Positions 1-11,189 of a DNA stretch of 64,000 nt are shown here, in pieces (within the stretch, counting starts at the first letter, position 1; each line of letters begins with the position of its first letter). The DNA is taken from assembly GCA_019914945.1 (NCBI GenBank), contig CM034100.1, positions 13,031,096 through 13,095,095 of the forward strand, read 5' to 3'. The stretch comes from Typha latifolia (Eukaryota > Streptophyta > Magnoliopsida > Poales > Typhaceae). The position numbers and the translations under genes were made by a program. The notes below the pieces were generated by a model. That model ran no database searches. It saw nothing but the letters and a program-made list of their open reading frames with translations, and was not told the DNA's origin.

Positions 1-619
1 CGCGGTTGAAATGGCGGAGGAGTACCTATGCATAAACAAAAAGAAGAACCCGAAGCCAAGGAAGATAAGGAAGCCCTGGGAACCGCCGGAGCCGGGCTGG
101 AGCAAAGCCAACACTGACGGAGCGTTGAAAGCAGGCGCGCCCCAAGGCGGAGCAGCGGCCATATTTCGAAATGCCGACGGAGAGTTTGTTCAGGCGGGAT
201 GGGAGCCGTGCCCGGGTACCTCGGCGCTCCAAACGGAACTCTAGGCCATTAGACTGGCGTTGAAGATGGTGAGAAGAGGCTCTCGACTCGAGATAGAGTC
301 GGACTGCACCGAGGCCATCAGATGCTTGTAGCAGCCGGAGCTCGGTCCATGGCGCGTCCGTAACCTAGCGCGCGAATGTGCGGAGCTCGCCAATGGCGTT
401 GGTGAGGTCCGGTTATCCCATGTGGGGAGAGAAGCCAACTCGGTCGCTGACTGGGCAACAGCGAGGGCTAGTGTGGCATCGGGTTACTGCCAAGTGGAGC
501 GTCTGAGCAACACTCCACCGGAACTATGTAAGCTTTTAACTGCCGACACTGACACGTGGTGGCAAAATTCAATAAATAGCTGACCTCAGCTCTTTGCACT
601 CAAAAAAAAAAAAAAAAAA
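1..619 (+). mobile_element. 3' end of a decayed LINE with RNase H domain and poly(A) tail
   Basis: A reading frame from base 11 to the TGA at 581-583 encodes an RNase H-like domain of the kind found at the C-terminus of plant L1-type LINE ORF2 proteins. Visible signature pieces are WSKANTDGA (first catalytic Asp), TEL (Glu), IESDC (second Asp) and HVGREANSVADWA (last Asp). The frame is broken by two in-frame TAG codons, at 242-244 and 329-331, so it cannot make a full protein. Both could be CAG-to-TAG changes of the kind left by deamination of methylated C; that is inference. An 18-A tract (602-619) follows 18 bases after the TGA, as expected for a retroposed 3' end. The element continues beyond the left edge, so its 5' end and full length cannot be judged. 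A stand-alone RNase H-type gene is possible but less likely given the poly(A) tract. Confidence 0.75.
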
Positions 620-904
620 GTTCTCTTCTTCTTTTGTTTGGGTAATTCCAAGTCATCAGTTTAGAAGAAAACTTCTCTATGGTACATCATTGTGCTGAGT
701 TGTGAGATTTAATTAATTTTGTATGCTTATAAGAATATTATATCCATTATTTGAATTCGACGTCCTCCATTTTATTCAACTAGATAGCTTATTAGTCGTT
801 GCTATGATTTTAATATTTAAAATTAGATAGCATCATTTTATATTTCAAATTTTTGCAATTAATATTTGATAAATATATTTTGGCAGATTTAATATATTTC
901 TTCC

Positions 905-934
<30 letters not shown>
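905..934. repeat. (ATT)n microsatellite
   Basis: About ten uninterrupted TAT/ATT trinucleotide units in AT-rich intergenic DNA. Confidence 0.9.
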
Positions 935-935
<1 letters not shown>

Positions 936-1107
936 CTTCATCAGAAGTTAAAAATTATTTAATATGAGAAAAATTAAAAATAAAGAAAATAAATTTTTGA
1001 CCCTCTAAATAAATCTTAGCTCCGCCACAGGATTTATGTGAGGGCTATGATTGATGTTAAGATTTTATAACATCTTTTGTATTTCAAATTATTATTATCA
1101 TTATTAT

Positions 1108-1143
<36 letters not shown>

Positions 1144-1166
1144 GAGTAGGAGTAGTAGTAGTAGTA
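1108..1166. repeat. (AGT)n microsatellite with GGA interruptions
   Basis: Roughly twenty AGT trinucleotides, interrupted near the middle by two AGG variants. It lies 170 bases from the ATT array, so two trinucleotide arrays share one short interval. Confidence 0.9.
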
Positions 1167-1670
1167 TACAATTTTAATAATTTTTTATTTATTAGAAGTC
1201 AAATATTATTAATATGATATAAATTAAAAACAAATATAATAAATATTTTGATCCCGTTAAATAAAAATTCTAGCACGGCCATTTGGTTAAGTTAACATTG
1301 TTAGTCTATTACTTAACAGCTCAAGTTTTAGCTAAACTGCTACCGAATTTTCCATATAAAACCTATTACTCTCAAAATTAGTCTTTCTTTAGTAAATCAT
1401 TAGGGCAAGGATACTTCTTACTCCATAAATTATAAGTATAATGTAATCCATCAACGAGTAACAACGCAATAATAACCTTCATTAGACACAAATTTATCAA
1501 GAATGGCCTCAAATTCCAAAGCTTATTCAGGCCCAAGAAAATCTCCTCCAATTGCAGGCCCATGAATGTTAGAGATGGATACTTGCTTTCCCTTGTTGCT
1601 TAGAAACTCCATAGAAACTAGAAACTAATAGTAAACTGGAATCATCTCAATCCTGACTACATACATGGAC

Positions 1671-1692
1671 ATATATATATATATATATATAT
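1671..1692. repeat. (AT)n microsatellite
   Basis: An uninterrupted AT dinucleotide run in intergenic DNA. Confidence 0.85.
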
Positions 1693-3886
1693 TGCTATAA
1701 TTAATGTAAGTACTAATTTAATATCCACATAATAATTTGCTACTCAAATCTCTTTCTCCAGTACCATAATATATTTTAGTGTTTTATTAGGAAAGTAAAA
1801 AAGGAATTAAAACAAAAAACTGGAACATTAGACTTCCTAGCATGCTTGTTTATTAGAGAAAGAGCCCAATAGATGTATCAAAATATGAAATGCTAAGAAG
1901 ATCCTAAAAATTACAGTTGATTAACCAAAATTATTTTTATGTATACATAAGTGAATATATATATATATATCCTTCAAAAATCACTTATTTATATGTACAC
2001 ACTTGTAACGTAAATATTTACTTGTAAACCTCTCAAAACACACTAACTTTCCATGCATATCCTATTATTTTTATGCCAATATTTTGTACAGTTAACTAAC
2101 CACTAAAATTTGAACATCTTATATATAAAAGATAAATACATTCTTTAGCATTAAGATATTAAGAATTAACCTTATTTTTATTGAAAAATAGCATAAAGGG
2201 TATTTGTGTGAAGAAAAAAAATATTTTGATAGACGTCAAAATTATTTCTCCATCAAAGTCTTGCATCAATCCACATGATCCATGAAATGAATAAGAATAA
2301 GAATGGAAGAGCAACAATAGTCTTTTAGATGGGTCAATAATTAATTATAGCAAACGTGTCATTTAATATTTGCAACCTTATTGAAACCATTTCAAGATGC
2401 TGTCCATATCGCTGACCTTCTTATAATTTGTAGCTCATGGAATGCATCATGTAGCATGATCTTGATGGATCATCTACCCTCATTGCATTGTGTAGGTGCA
2501 TGTAGGTTTTACTGTGTGCTATTAATTGGTGGTTGCATATCATTTGTTAGATTGTACTCCACCTAACATAGATGATGAGCATGATTAGTTGATCATGCAT
2601 TGCCATATATGTATGAAAAATTTTGAGTAGCTTCTTCGTATCACCACCATCATCATAAACAATTTTAGTAGCCGCAGAAAAACATTCAAAGTATATATTA
2701 TAACGCCAATTATATTCGTCTAACCTTATGATAATTATCGTCGAAATAATTGTTCTCTTTCAAAAATATCATTTGCATAAGTTGAATATAATTAATCATG
2801 ATTAAAACTGAATTTGGATTTAGAAAATGCCATATTGTTGTTATATAAATTAATTGTTTTAAATAGTTCAAAATTTATATATTATCATCCAATATCATAG
2901 TGCCAAGAAAATAGATGTTTTCTACACTAAACTTTAAGAAAGGAAGGATAGTTTAGTTCTTTATATATGTCTATTAGTTTTAACAACAATTGCTAGCAAT
3001 ATTATATGAATATTCTATTAAACATTTAAACCTAATTGCAACTATCAAATAATTAAAATATGATATTTCAAAAACTTATGATATTTAAAAAATTCAGTGG
3101 CAATTATGACATTTTAAATTTTAAATTTATGTAGAAAAAAACCTAATTTTTTTGCACTTTGAAGTTCTGAACTATCAAATATCTTCCCAAAATAATAAAT
3201 TAATTAACAACAAAAAAATTAATAATCTTCTCAATGTCTAAATTTGATCGTTTGCCAGCCAAATAATATCTTTTAAATAAATATTTCCAAGATTTTAGAT
3301 AAGTCAATTTCGTATACCAAAAGATACACCAATATGCGAAAAAGGGGCAATAGTAGATGGTCTACGTGTAATTAACCCGAATATAAATACGAACAGTAAT
3401 GTTATATATAAATTTGAATTTAAAAGATTGTTGTCCATGCACTGTAACTATCATGCAATCAGATTCATTTGTACTATAACTTGATGGTAGGCCACCAATA
3501 AATAGATTTGGGGCCATTCCATTTAAGTTCTAATAATTCATTTGTTGAACAGTCCATTGTCAAATGCAATGCTATCTATACCTCTACACATCTCATATAA
3601 CTCCTACCTAATATTAAGCATAACAAGTTGGAGTAGATCATCCATGTATAATGACACCATTTGCTTGTCTTTGCCTCTTTGTATGCCACAAAATAAAGGA
3701 ATGGACAAAAGTAAAAGGTTGTGAGAAATTATCAAGAAGTATGTAGTCATATATGCATGCAGTTGGAACATGTGGAGCTTGTGAGAGGACTCTCCTTTGT
3801 TTGGATTAGGAAAGTACACCAACCATGGGTTTTGCTCAAGAAGAGAAGTACACCAACCATGTAAGCATGCATTTATAGAGTTGTTA

Positions 3887-4251
3887 GACCAAAATAAATC
3901 TATTCTTTTAACTTATTTATTAAAATGGATCACTCTTTTTAATTTAAATATTAAAATTAATCTATTTTATTGTAGCCGCAAGTAAAACGGTTAACCGTTA
4001 GTCATTTTGCCTTAAAATGATAATATGATTAGTGTTTTCTTATATAAAATACTAATCTTGTCAGCATTTCTATTAAAATGCCTTACATAATGCTTAATAT
4101 CCCTTAGCTTAAAAAGGTGTTTATTTAGAAAAATACTTAACAGTTAAGTATTTTACTATTAGGGCTATAATATATCAGACCGATTTTAGTATTTAAGTTT
4201 GAGACTAATCTATTTTTGGTAAATAAATTTTAACATAGATATAGTTTGGTC
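3887..4251. mobile_element. 365-bp foldback (long inverted repeat) MITE-like element
   Basis: The two ends are inverted copies of each other. The left end begins GACCAAAATAAATCTATTC and the right end, read on the minus strand, begins GACCAAACTATATCTATG. With small gaps the match continues inward for about 115-120 bases per arm. It includes a shared inner block, ATTGTAGCC...GTAAAACGGTTAACCGTTAG on the left and ATTATAGCC...GTAAAATACTTAACTGTTAAG on the right (minus strand). Only about 120 bases remain as loop, so nearly the whole element could fold into one hairpin. It has no coding capacity. I see no clear target-site duplication, so the superfamily is unassigned. The arms differ at many positions, which indicates an old copy. 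Confidence 0.65.
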
Positions 4252-5098
4252 AAAAACTCTGCATTTAAACAAGAGATGCAATTTTTTTATTTTAATTTTG
4301 TGAGCTAACTTAAAAATCAGAATGAGAAAGAGCTCCATAAAGGATTATGCTTGTTGTTATTTGATCTAGTATTTATTAGTTGTGCTTTGTGGTGAAAAAA
4401 TAAAGAGACAAGGAAATGTTTTTCTCCTTGTATATGACCACTTACATTTTCCTTTTCTTAAGAAAAAAATGATACTAAGGTAATATACCAAGAATGTTAT
4501 TTAATAAAGTAATCAGTGATACTCCTTTTGCAACTATAAAAGTTGAGTCAATTTGTTAGGCAATTTGGAACCAACCATTTCAAATAAAAGGGCTATCAGC
4601 TCTATTATCTATGTCACTGCATGATATAGTACATTATGCATTCCATATTAGTGGCATAGTCTCATATAACCAAGAGTGTACTAATGACCCTCCTAAACTT
4701 TTAAAAGTTATAGTATTTTTACTATAGCTAGTTGGCTTTTCCTTCTTTTTTTTTTACTTTTGCAAAGGTTTTATTTATATTCATTATAATTAAAAAATTG
4801 TATGCTTCAAATATAATTTTATTTATTTAATGTATCTAGATTCTATTTATGAGCTCTAACATAAGCTATGCAATACTTGATGGAGTGAAAGATAGATATA
4901 AATAAACTCAAAGAATAAAATAAGAAGTTTTCAAGCTAGAGTTATAATCAACAAAAAAAAATGGTTAGAAGATATATGACAAAGACTTTTCATATATAAG
5001 ACATTTAAAGATAGTTCTAATAGATTAAGATTGAATATAAATAACAAAAATTCTTTCCAAGAAGTGTGAGCCTATTCTAAGGCATTCAAAACTATATA
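4252..5098. other. AT-rich intergenic DNA, no gene seen
   Basis: No supported coding region, RNA gene or structured repeat was found here. Confidence 0.55.
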
Positions 5099-5099
5099 C

Positions 5100-5140
<41 letters not shown>
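5099..5140. repeat. (AAT)n microsatellite
   Basis: About fourteen perfect AAT/ATA trinucleotide units. Confidence 0.9.
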
Positions 5141-6607
5141 GTACGTAAGAGTCTTTTATTATTAATTAAAAAATAAAATATAATTAAGTTGATAAATACT
5201 AGCTATACATAAATTTATTAATTTATTTATGCAGACCTGTATCTGTCCCATTCCAGCTGCAAATTGTACCTTGGAATCTAAGTACCACCTCAGCTATCAG
5301 GGCATTGGCCGCTTGCAAATGGGCCCCACTACTCCAGATCCAAGAATTGTGCCACACGTGTCTCTCCCACAGCTTATGTCTTATGTGATGTCTAGCGTAA
5401 GCAACGTAATTTTAAGTGTTACGGCCGGGAGACGTAACACCCTCCTTTTTATCGCCTTTTTTTTTCTTTTCTTTTTCTTTTTCTTTTTCTTTTCTCTGCC
5501 TCCTCCTTTTCTTGTACCTTTCGATTTTTAACATTAAAATTAATAATTATTATGGGATATGATGGGCATGTGACCGGATAACTATGAAGGGGATAAAGTT
5601 ACGGACTCCTTTCGACGCCGTTTACTTAACCACCACGCGAGCTATTAATATTAATATTTCCTAACTTTTTTTTTTATCTGACCGCCTGAGGAGCCGTCTG
5701 CAGCCTGACTGTCGTTACTTGTGCCGTTAACGGCAGGGAAAAGATTACCGTTATGTAAAACGTGGCACTTTGTGACAGAAGAGTCTCACGCCCAAATTCA
5801 CACCATCCGGCAAACGGCCAATAAGATGTCAGGTTATATTTTATATATACATTCTTACATGTTAAAAAAACTTGAAATAATAAATATATATCCGTTATTC
5901 AGTTCTGGAATTCGGGGATATTATAAATAAATCTACTATCCGTGTCTATATTAAATAATAATAATAATAATATCTGGTCCTCCTTCCAAGCTAAGGTGGC
6001 AGAATTTGATGGGCCCCAAACAAAACGTGACTGTGCGGCATAGCCTCAGATATTTATTATATTTTTGTCATGCTTTGCATCGCCGTCGATAGCCATACGT
6101 ACAAGAGATCGGGTCTTGGAATCTCTATCTAGGAGATAAAAAAGATCAAAGTGATGTACTCTTCTTCCATTAATTGTTTTCTAACTTTATATAGGTCCTC
6201 ACCTATTACTATTAGAAAAGAGTGATGTATCCTGTGAAAGATCTCAATTATTCCTACTCTTTTGAAAGTGTTTAGGCTTTATGAAATTTCTCTGAGCCCT
6301 AATCTCGATAGCATCTACTGATAGAGTGCACTAGAGCCAAGTATCTGTGGCGGGATTTGGTGAGATATAAGGAGGAGTGATGTATAAATTTGGTAGGATG
6401 TCTACTTTGATTATAAAATTAAAAATCTAAAAACTATCAGCCCTCCTCTAGACCACCTAGGAGAGATGGAAATAAAACTCATCATAAATAACGTCCCTTT
6501 CGCACAAAAATATCAAACTCCTATGTCATCAAACAGTAATCAAAGTGGGGGAAAATAAAATTATTTAAATCCACAGCCGTTCACGTTTTAGATTCTTGTT
6601 GGGCGGT
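5141..6607. other. Distal upstream region of the ARM-repeat gene, with a pyrimidine tract and GC-richer patches
   Basis: Around 5455-5500 there is a T-rich pyrimidine tract built from TTTCTTT-like units. The stretch from about 5280 to 5830 is clearly more GC-rich than the DNA on its left and contains a perfect CCGTTAACGG palindrome near 5726-5735, a MYB-like site. The 5229-5531 open frame on the plus strand runs into the pyrimidine tract and does not look coding. No gene is supported; it may be distal promoter or an unrecognised insertion. Confidence 0.4.
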
Positions 6608-7073
6608 CACGTGGTCCACTCAACGACCCCTTAGCCACCGTGGACCACCGAGATGGATGATCTCGCCAAATGACACGTGTCTATCTAGAGAGTTATAGTG
6701 TGGGGTCACATGTCAACTGTCTCAAAACAAAGAAATATTAGCCCTCCGGACCAGTGCGCGGACGTAGCAGCCGTCCGATGACAATCAGAATCTAAACCAA
6801 CGGTGGGTATTTGATTTGTGGGGGGAGATATCCCAGTCGAGAGCTAGCCGACACGAGCCGTTGGGCTACAAGACAAGCGGCGAGCCGAATACTGATAACT
6901 GACGGCGACGTCAGGAAATCGTCGGCGCCGTGAAGTTCTACCGTTATCTTGTATAAAAGAGGCCACCTAAGAGCTCTTCCCTCCCCTGGTTCCCCTCACC
7001 GCTCGAGATCGAGAGAGAGAGAGAGAGAGAGACAGGACAGACAGACTGAGACAGAGATAGATAGGTAGAGGCG
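6608..7073 (+). promoter_or_regulatory. Promoter and 5' leader of the ARM-repeat gene
   Basis: A good TATA box, TATAAAA, lies at 6952-6958, about 115 bases before the start codon, so transcription probably begins near 6985. Upstream are two ACGT-core boxes: CACGTGG at 6608-6614 and ACACGTGT at 6673-6680, both G-box/ABRE-like sites bound by plant bZIP or bHLH factors. A GCCGAC DRE-type core lies at 6847-6852. The leader has a GA dinucleotide run at 7011-7032. The boxes suggest response to abscisic acid or stress; that is inference from motif type only. Confidence 0.65.
7011..7032 (+). repeat. (GA)n run in the 5' leader of the ARM-repeat gene
   Basis: Eleven GA units between the inferred transcription start and the ATG at 7074. 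Plant GA runs are bound by BBR/BPC-type GAGA-binding proteins; whether this one is bound is unknown. Confidence 0.85.
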
Positions 7074-10000
7074 ATGGAGTCGCCGGAGACGAAGGATTCC
7101 GGCGAAAGGGGGATAGTGGAGCGGATCAGGTCGGGGGAGGAGGAGATCAGGATCGAAGCGGCGAGGGAGATCCGGAGGTTGACGAAGACGTCGTCGAGGA
7201 ATCGGAGGAAGCTGTCGGAAGCGGTGGAGCCACTCGTGCAGATGCTTCACTCCGGAAGCGTGGATGCCAGCGAGGCGGCGATCCTTGCCCTCCTTAATCT
7301 TGCTGTTAAGGATGAAAGGTTCGGCCTTTCTAGTTCTTTCTATAAAATTTGTTTTTTGGGGTATAATTTGATTTAATTTCCATTTATTTTTAGAGTATGG
7401 GTTGTGTTCTTCAGCATGATTAATGTTTTAGTTTTTCCCCTTTTCTGATTGTTTGTGCGTGTGTTGGTGTGAAATGGTTGCTAATTATGTCATCTCAAGG
7501 TTGAGAATTTTGAAGGATTTTTAGATGATGGTGTTGTATTTCGCCTTCTATGATGGTGATAAATCGTTGCGTTGGAGGATCTATGGGATTAATTTCCTAC
7601 GTGTGAGATCTTATTGATTTGACTCGTGCTCTTTTACTTTGAAGATCTGATGATCTTGAAGGATAGCACCTGCACCCTAGAATCAAAATTGCTCCTACTC
7701 TGTGATAAATAACAGTAATTAATTATGGAAGTTTCTTAATTAAATCTAAGTAGATAGGAATAGGGACTACCTAGGCTTTGGAGGTGTGTGGAACATTGGT
7801 TGAAGATTAAACAGTCTCACTGCAGGGATGATCATTGATTGTTTTCAGGATCTAACTGCAGACTGGTGACACCTCTGTCGCTCCATTTTTTGGATGAATA
7901 GCCAGTGTATTCAAACCAGCATGCCCATTGCAAGAGAAAGAGAAGAATTGAAAAGTCTAAATGGAAAGTTCCATAACATAGATCTATTGTGTTGTTCTTA
8001 CCCTTTAAGGAGAGTTGGTCCTAAAAAAGGGACATCCGTATGCTAGTATGTTCCTATATTTATGTGGGAGAGACGGGTGGTAAGTTAGGTTAGTTCACTT
8101 TGTAGCTAAATCTTCTCCCTTCCTAACCTATGAGAATGAAATTCTTTATTCTCTTATAAAATTGCCCTTTTACTCCCTTTTCACTCTCCATTTGTTTATC
8201 TGGACAATTTAAGGATTTAAGAAGTATAAAAGTCTCATATTTTGTAACCAAGAGCTCCTGCAGAGATAGCAGAACTCTTAGTCTTCTATGAGTCCACATT
8301 AGCACTACATCTTGTCCTGAGCTATATATGGAGTTACTCCAAATCTGCAAATCCAGGAGTGAATTGCAGCTTTCAGCGACCCTTCCTTTTAGCTTTCAGA
8401 ACTTGTTAGTTTCAACATAATCTAGATGACAATAGTGGTGCAGTACCTTGTTTCTCTCGTATGTTTTTATTCTCTGCCGGAATCTAGATTTCTGTTTAAC
8501 ATTTGACTGGCAGTAAATATTTCGTTGATGAACTCAGAGATTATGCATCATTCTATCTTGGTTAGATTTCTTTCTCAAATTTTTACATTTTTTGGCAATT
8601 CTTTTCAACTCCATAAAATGAGAAGAGGAAGAATTTTTTCTCTTGAGATGAGAAGATGCAGAGCTCTTTAATCTTGATTACATTTAGGTTGGTATATTGG
8701 CTGTTCCAAAGATTTTCTGAAGAGGATTTAACCTGTTTATATGGCAACAGTCACTTGGCTTAATTTTTTGGGATAACAAAGAGCAAGTTTCTTGTCTTGC
8801 AGTTCAATATCCATACTTGGACAGTGGGAACCCAACTTGTATGTATTAGGAACACAACCAAGTAGAATAGGCCCAATACTTATAGCTAGGTCTTCACACA
8901 TGTTGTCAGTTTTCTATGTTCACAGTTGTTATCGTTGTCTCAACATAGGACTTGGAGGGCAATTATTAGAGGATCAATGACATATTAATATCAAGGCATA
9001 AAGTTTGAGCTTTGGCATACTGTTTCTTGATGTAACTATTTCAGTATGATGTGATCCAGCAAAGCACTGTTACAGACAGAAATCCAAGGGATGGTTTTCC
9101 ATCCAGAGTTCCTTGCTGTTTAAAATGTCTATTGTTTCTGTTGCATTGTATATGAGCCATGTGTAGATAGATGTCTGGGTGAAAGATGCTCATGAAAGAT
9201 CACTTTTAGCATTGAACATATAGCTACTTCTAAGGAAAAGGGTACTTAGTCAATTGCCCAATTACATGGTGCCTTTTATGCTTCTTTATTTGGTATGTAC
9301 TGTTGACTATCAAGTGTTTGATGATTGAACTTTCAATATTGTCTTAGCCCTCTTAGTTTTTCTTTGTAACCATTTAATGTTTTAACTGTTGTCTACTATG
9401 GCATCGCTACTGTTATTTTTCCTAAACCTGTCATAATTTTTATCTACAGGAACAAGATAAAGATTGTGGATGCTGGTGCACTTGAACCACTTTTTGGTTT
9501 CTTACAGTCCATAAATCTGAACATACAGGAGTACGCAACTGCCACTCTTCTAACTCTCTCTGCTTCATCGAGCAACAAAGCAACTATTGGTACCTCTGGT
9601 GCAATCCCTCTCCTCATGAAGATCCTTGCAGATGGAAATCCACAAGCTAAAATTGATGCAGTTATGGCTCTCTACAATCTATCCACCATCACAGATAACC
9701 TAAAGATTATCCTCTCACTCCAACCTATTCCCCTTCTAGTTGACATACTGAAGGACTGCAACAAATCATCCAAAACAGCTGAAAAATGCTGTGCACTTCT
9801 GGAATCGTTGATGGGTTTTGAAGAAGCTAGGACAGCTCTGACTTCTGAGGACGGTGGAGTTCTCACTGTCGTGGAAGTTCTCGAAGAAGGCTCTCAACAG
9901 GGTAGAGAACATGCTGTCGGTACACTACTGAGCATGTGTGAGGTTGACAGATGCAGATATAGAGAGGTTATTCTCAATGAAGGAGTGATTCCCGGTCTTC

Positions 10001-10302
10001 TAGAGCTCACAGTTCATGGGACACCCAAATCCAGATTGAAGGCGCATGCACTTCTTGAGCTGCTGAGGAATTCCCCATATCCAAGATCACAGTTTCATGC
10101 AGACACCCTTGAAAACATTGTGACCAGCATCGTGTCTCATATAGATGGCGAGGACTGTGCAGGAAAGGCAAAGAAGATGTTGGCTGAAATGGTTCAAGTC
10201 AGCATGGAGCAGAGCTGGAGGCATTTGCAGCAAAGGGCTTTTGTTTGCACCCCTACCAAGATGCCCGTTGGTAACTGCCCTTCTCAGGTATCCTCAAAGT
10301 AG
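7074..10302 (+). CDS. Armadillo-repeat protein, U-box protein 4-like but without a U-box
   Basis: Coding exons are 7074-7318 and 9450-10302. The 2.1-kb intron begins GTTCGG and ends CTACAG, and the split Arg codon AG|G restores one frame of 365 residues. The protein is mostly ARM helices, for example SEAVEPLVQMLHSG, AAILALLNLAVKD, GALEPLFGFLQ, GAIPLLMKILADG and AVMALYNLST. A conserved C-terminal block contains EQSWRHLQQRAFVCTP. Length and this tail match a plant family of cytosolic or nuclear ARM-only proteins related to PUB4-type E3 ligases (Arabidopsis At3g01400/At5g58680 group). No U-box precedes the repeats, so it should act as a protein-binding scaffold rather than a ligase; that role is inferred. 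The ATG at 7074 is the first in frame after the TATA box. AATAAA at 10503-10508 is a plausible poly(A) signal. Family call strong, exact partner unknown. Confidence 0.92.
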
Positions 10303-10309
10303 ATCCAGT

Positions 10310-11154
10310 TTGTCTTCCTACATAATGTTCCAGTCATATGGATGATCAAATTTATGATGGAGAAAATAATACGATAGCAAGATGATGCCAGTCCAGGCCT
10401 GTGATGGTTCGCAGTGACTGGTAAAAAGTGTTAATAGTTATAGTTAGGCCTTTGTGTTGTCTTTACTTTGTGGATGTTTTATCAGGGTAAGTGCTAATAG
10501 AAAAATAAACATTCAGCTGTTTGTGCTGATAGCTTGATACTTTAATTAATTCCTAGTGATCTTTGCTTCTGTTTTAGTTTGAGTTTGTACTTGGGGGCAT
10601 GCCACTTATTCCTTTCTTAGTACAGGTAGAAATATTAGATGAACTGAAGTACTTCTTCCATTGTTGTTTGAAAGCAAACCATCAACCAATATTCCTCATA
10701 TTAGACAGTGTTCTTCCAAATTATGATATTGCCTCATTATCTTCAGTTTTTAATATATCAATACTTGGACATTGCATAGGTACAAGTTTGCTAAATATTT
10801 TACCAAGAGATTAAACAGAGTGATATATAATAGGTAGAACATATCTATTGCTGGAGTACCCAGCATACTCTTATTCTGCCCAAAGATAATTGAGGATAGC
10901 ATATCAACCACAAGTAACAAAAGCAAAAGTGAAAGACAAGTGCCAAAAATTGTTTAGGGTATACAAGCTCTCCCAAGAGAATCTCTCAAAACCTATCATA
11001 GTAATTTAAAAATATGAGATAATTATACCTAAATCTCATGAACTATTACTACACAATATTTTTTTGTGGCACTTTGATCCCTCAACCCTATATATATCTC
11101 TTACCCAATTGACTATGTTTAGACGAAAAGAAACAAATGTTATTTTACTCTCAT

Positions 11155-11189
<35 letters not shown>

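Larger units (their letters stand above)
620..3886. other. AT-rich intergenic DNA, no gene seen
   Basis: No frame with coding character or splice support is visible on either strand; the longest open frames are about 60 codons of low-complexity AT-rich sequence. The stretch holds ATT, AGT and AT simple repeats, listed separately, and is probably made of old unrecognisable transposon debris. Confidence 0.6.

Noticed and set aside
5229..5531. 100-codon open frame on the plus strand
   Set aside because: Its second half is a translated pyrimidine tract (Phe runs); no start context or family support.
7074..7376. Stand-alone 100-codon gene ending at 7376
   Set aside because: The frame runs past a GT donor at 7319 into intron sequence; the true protein splices to 9450.
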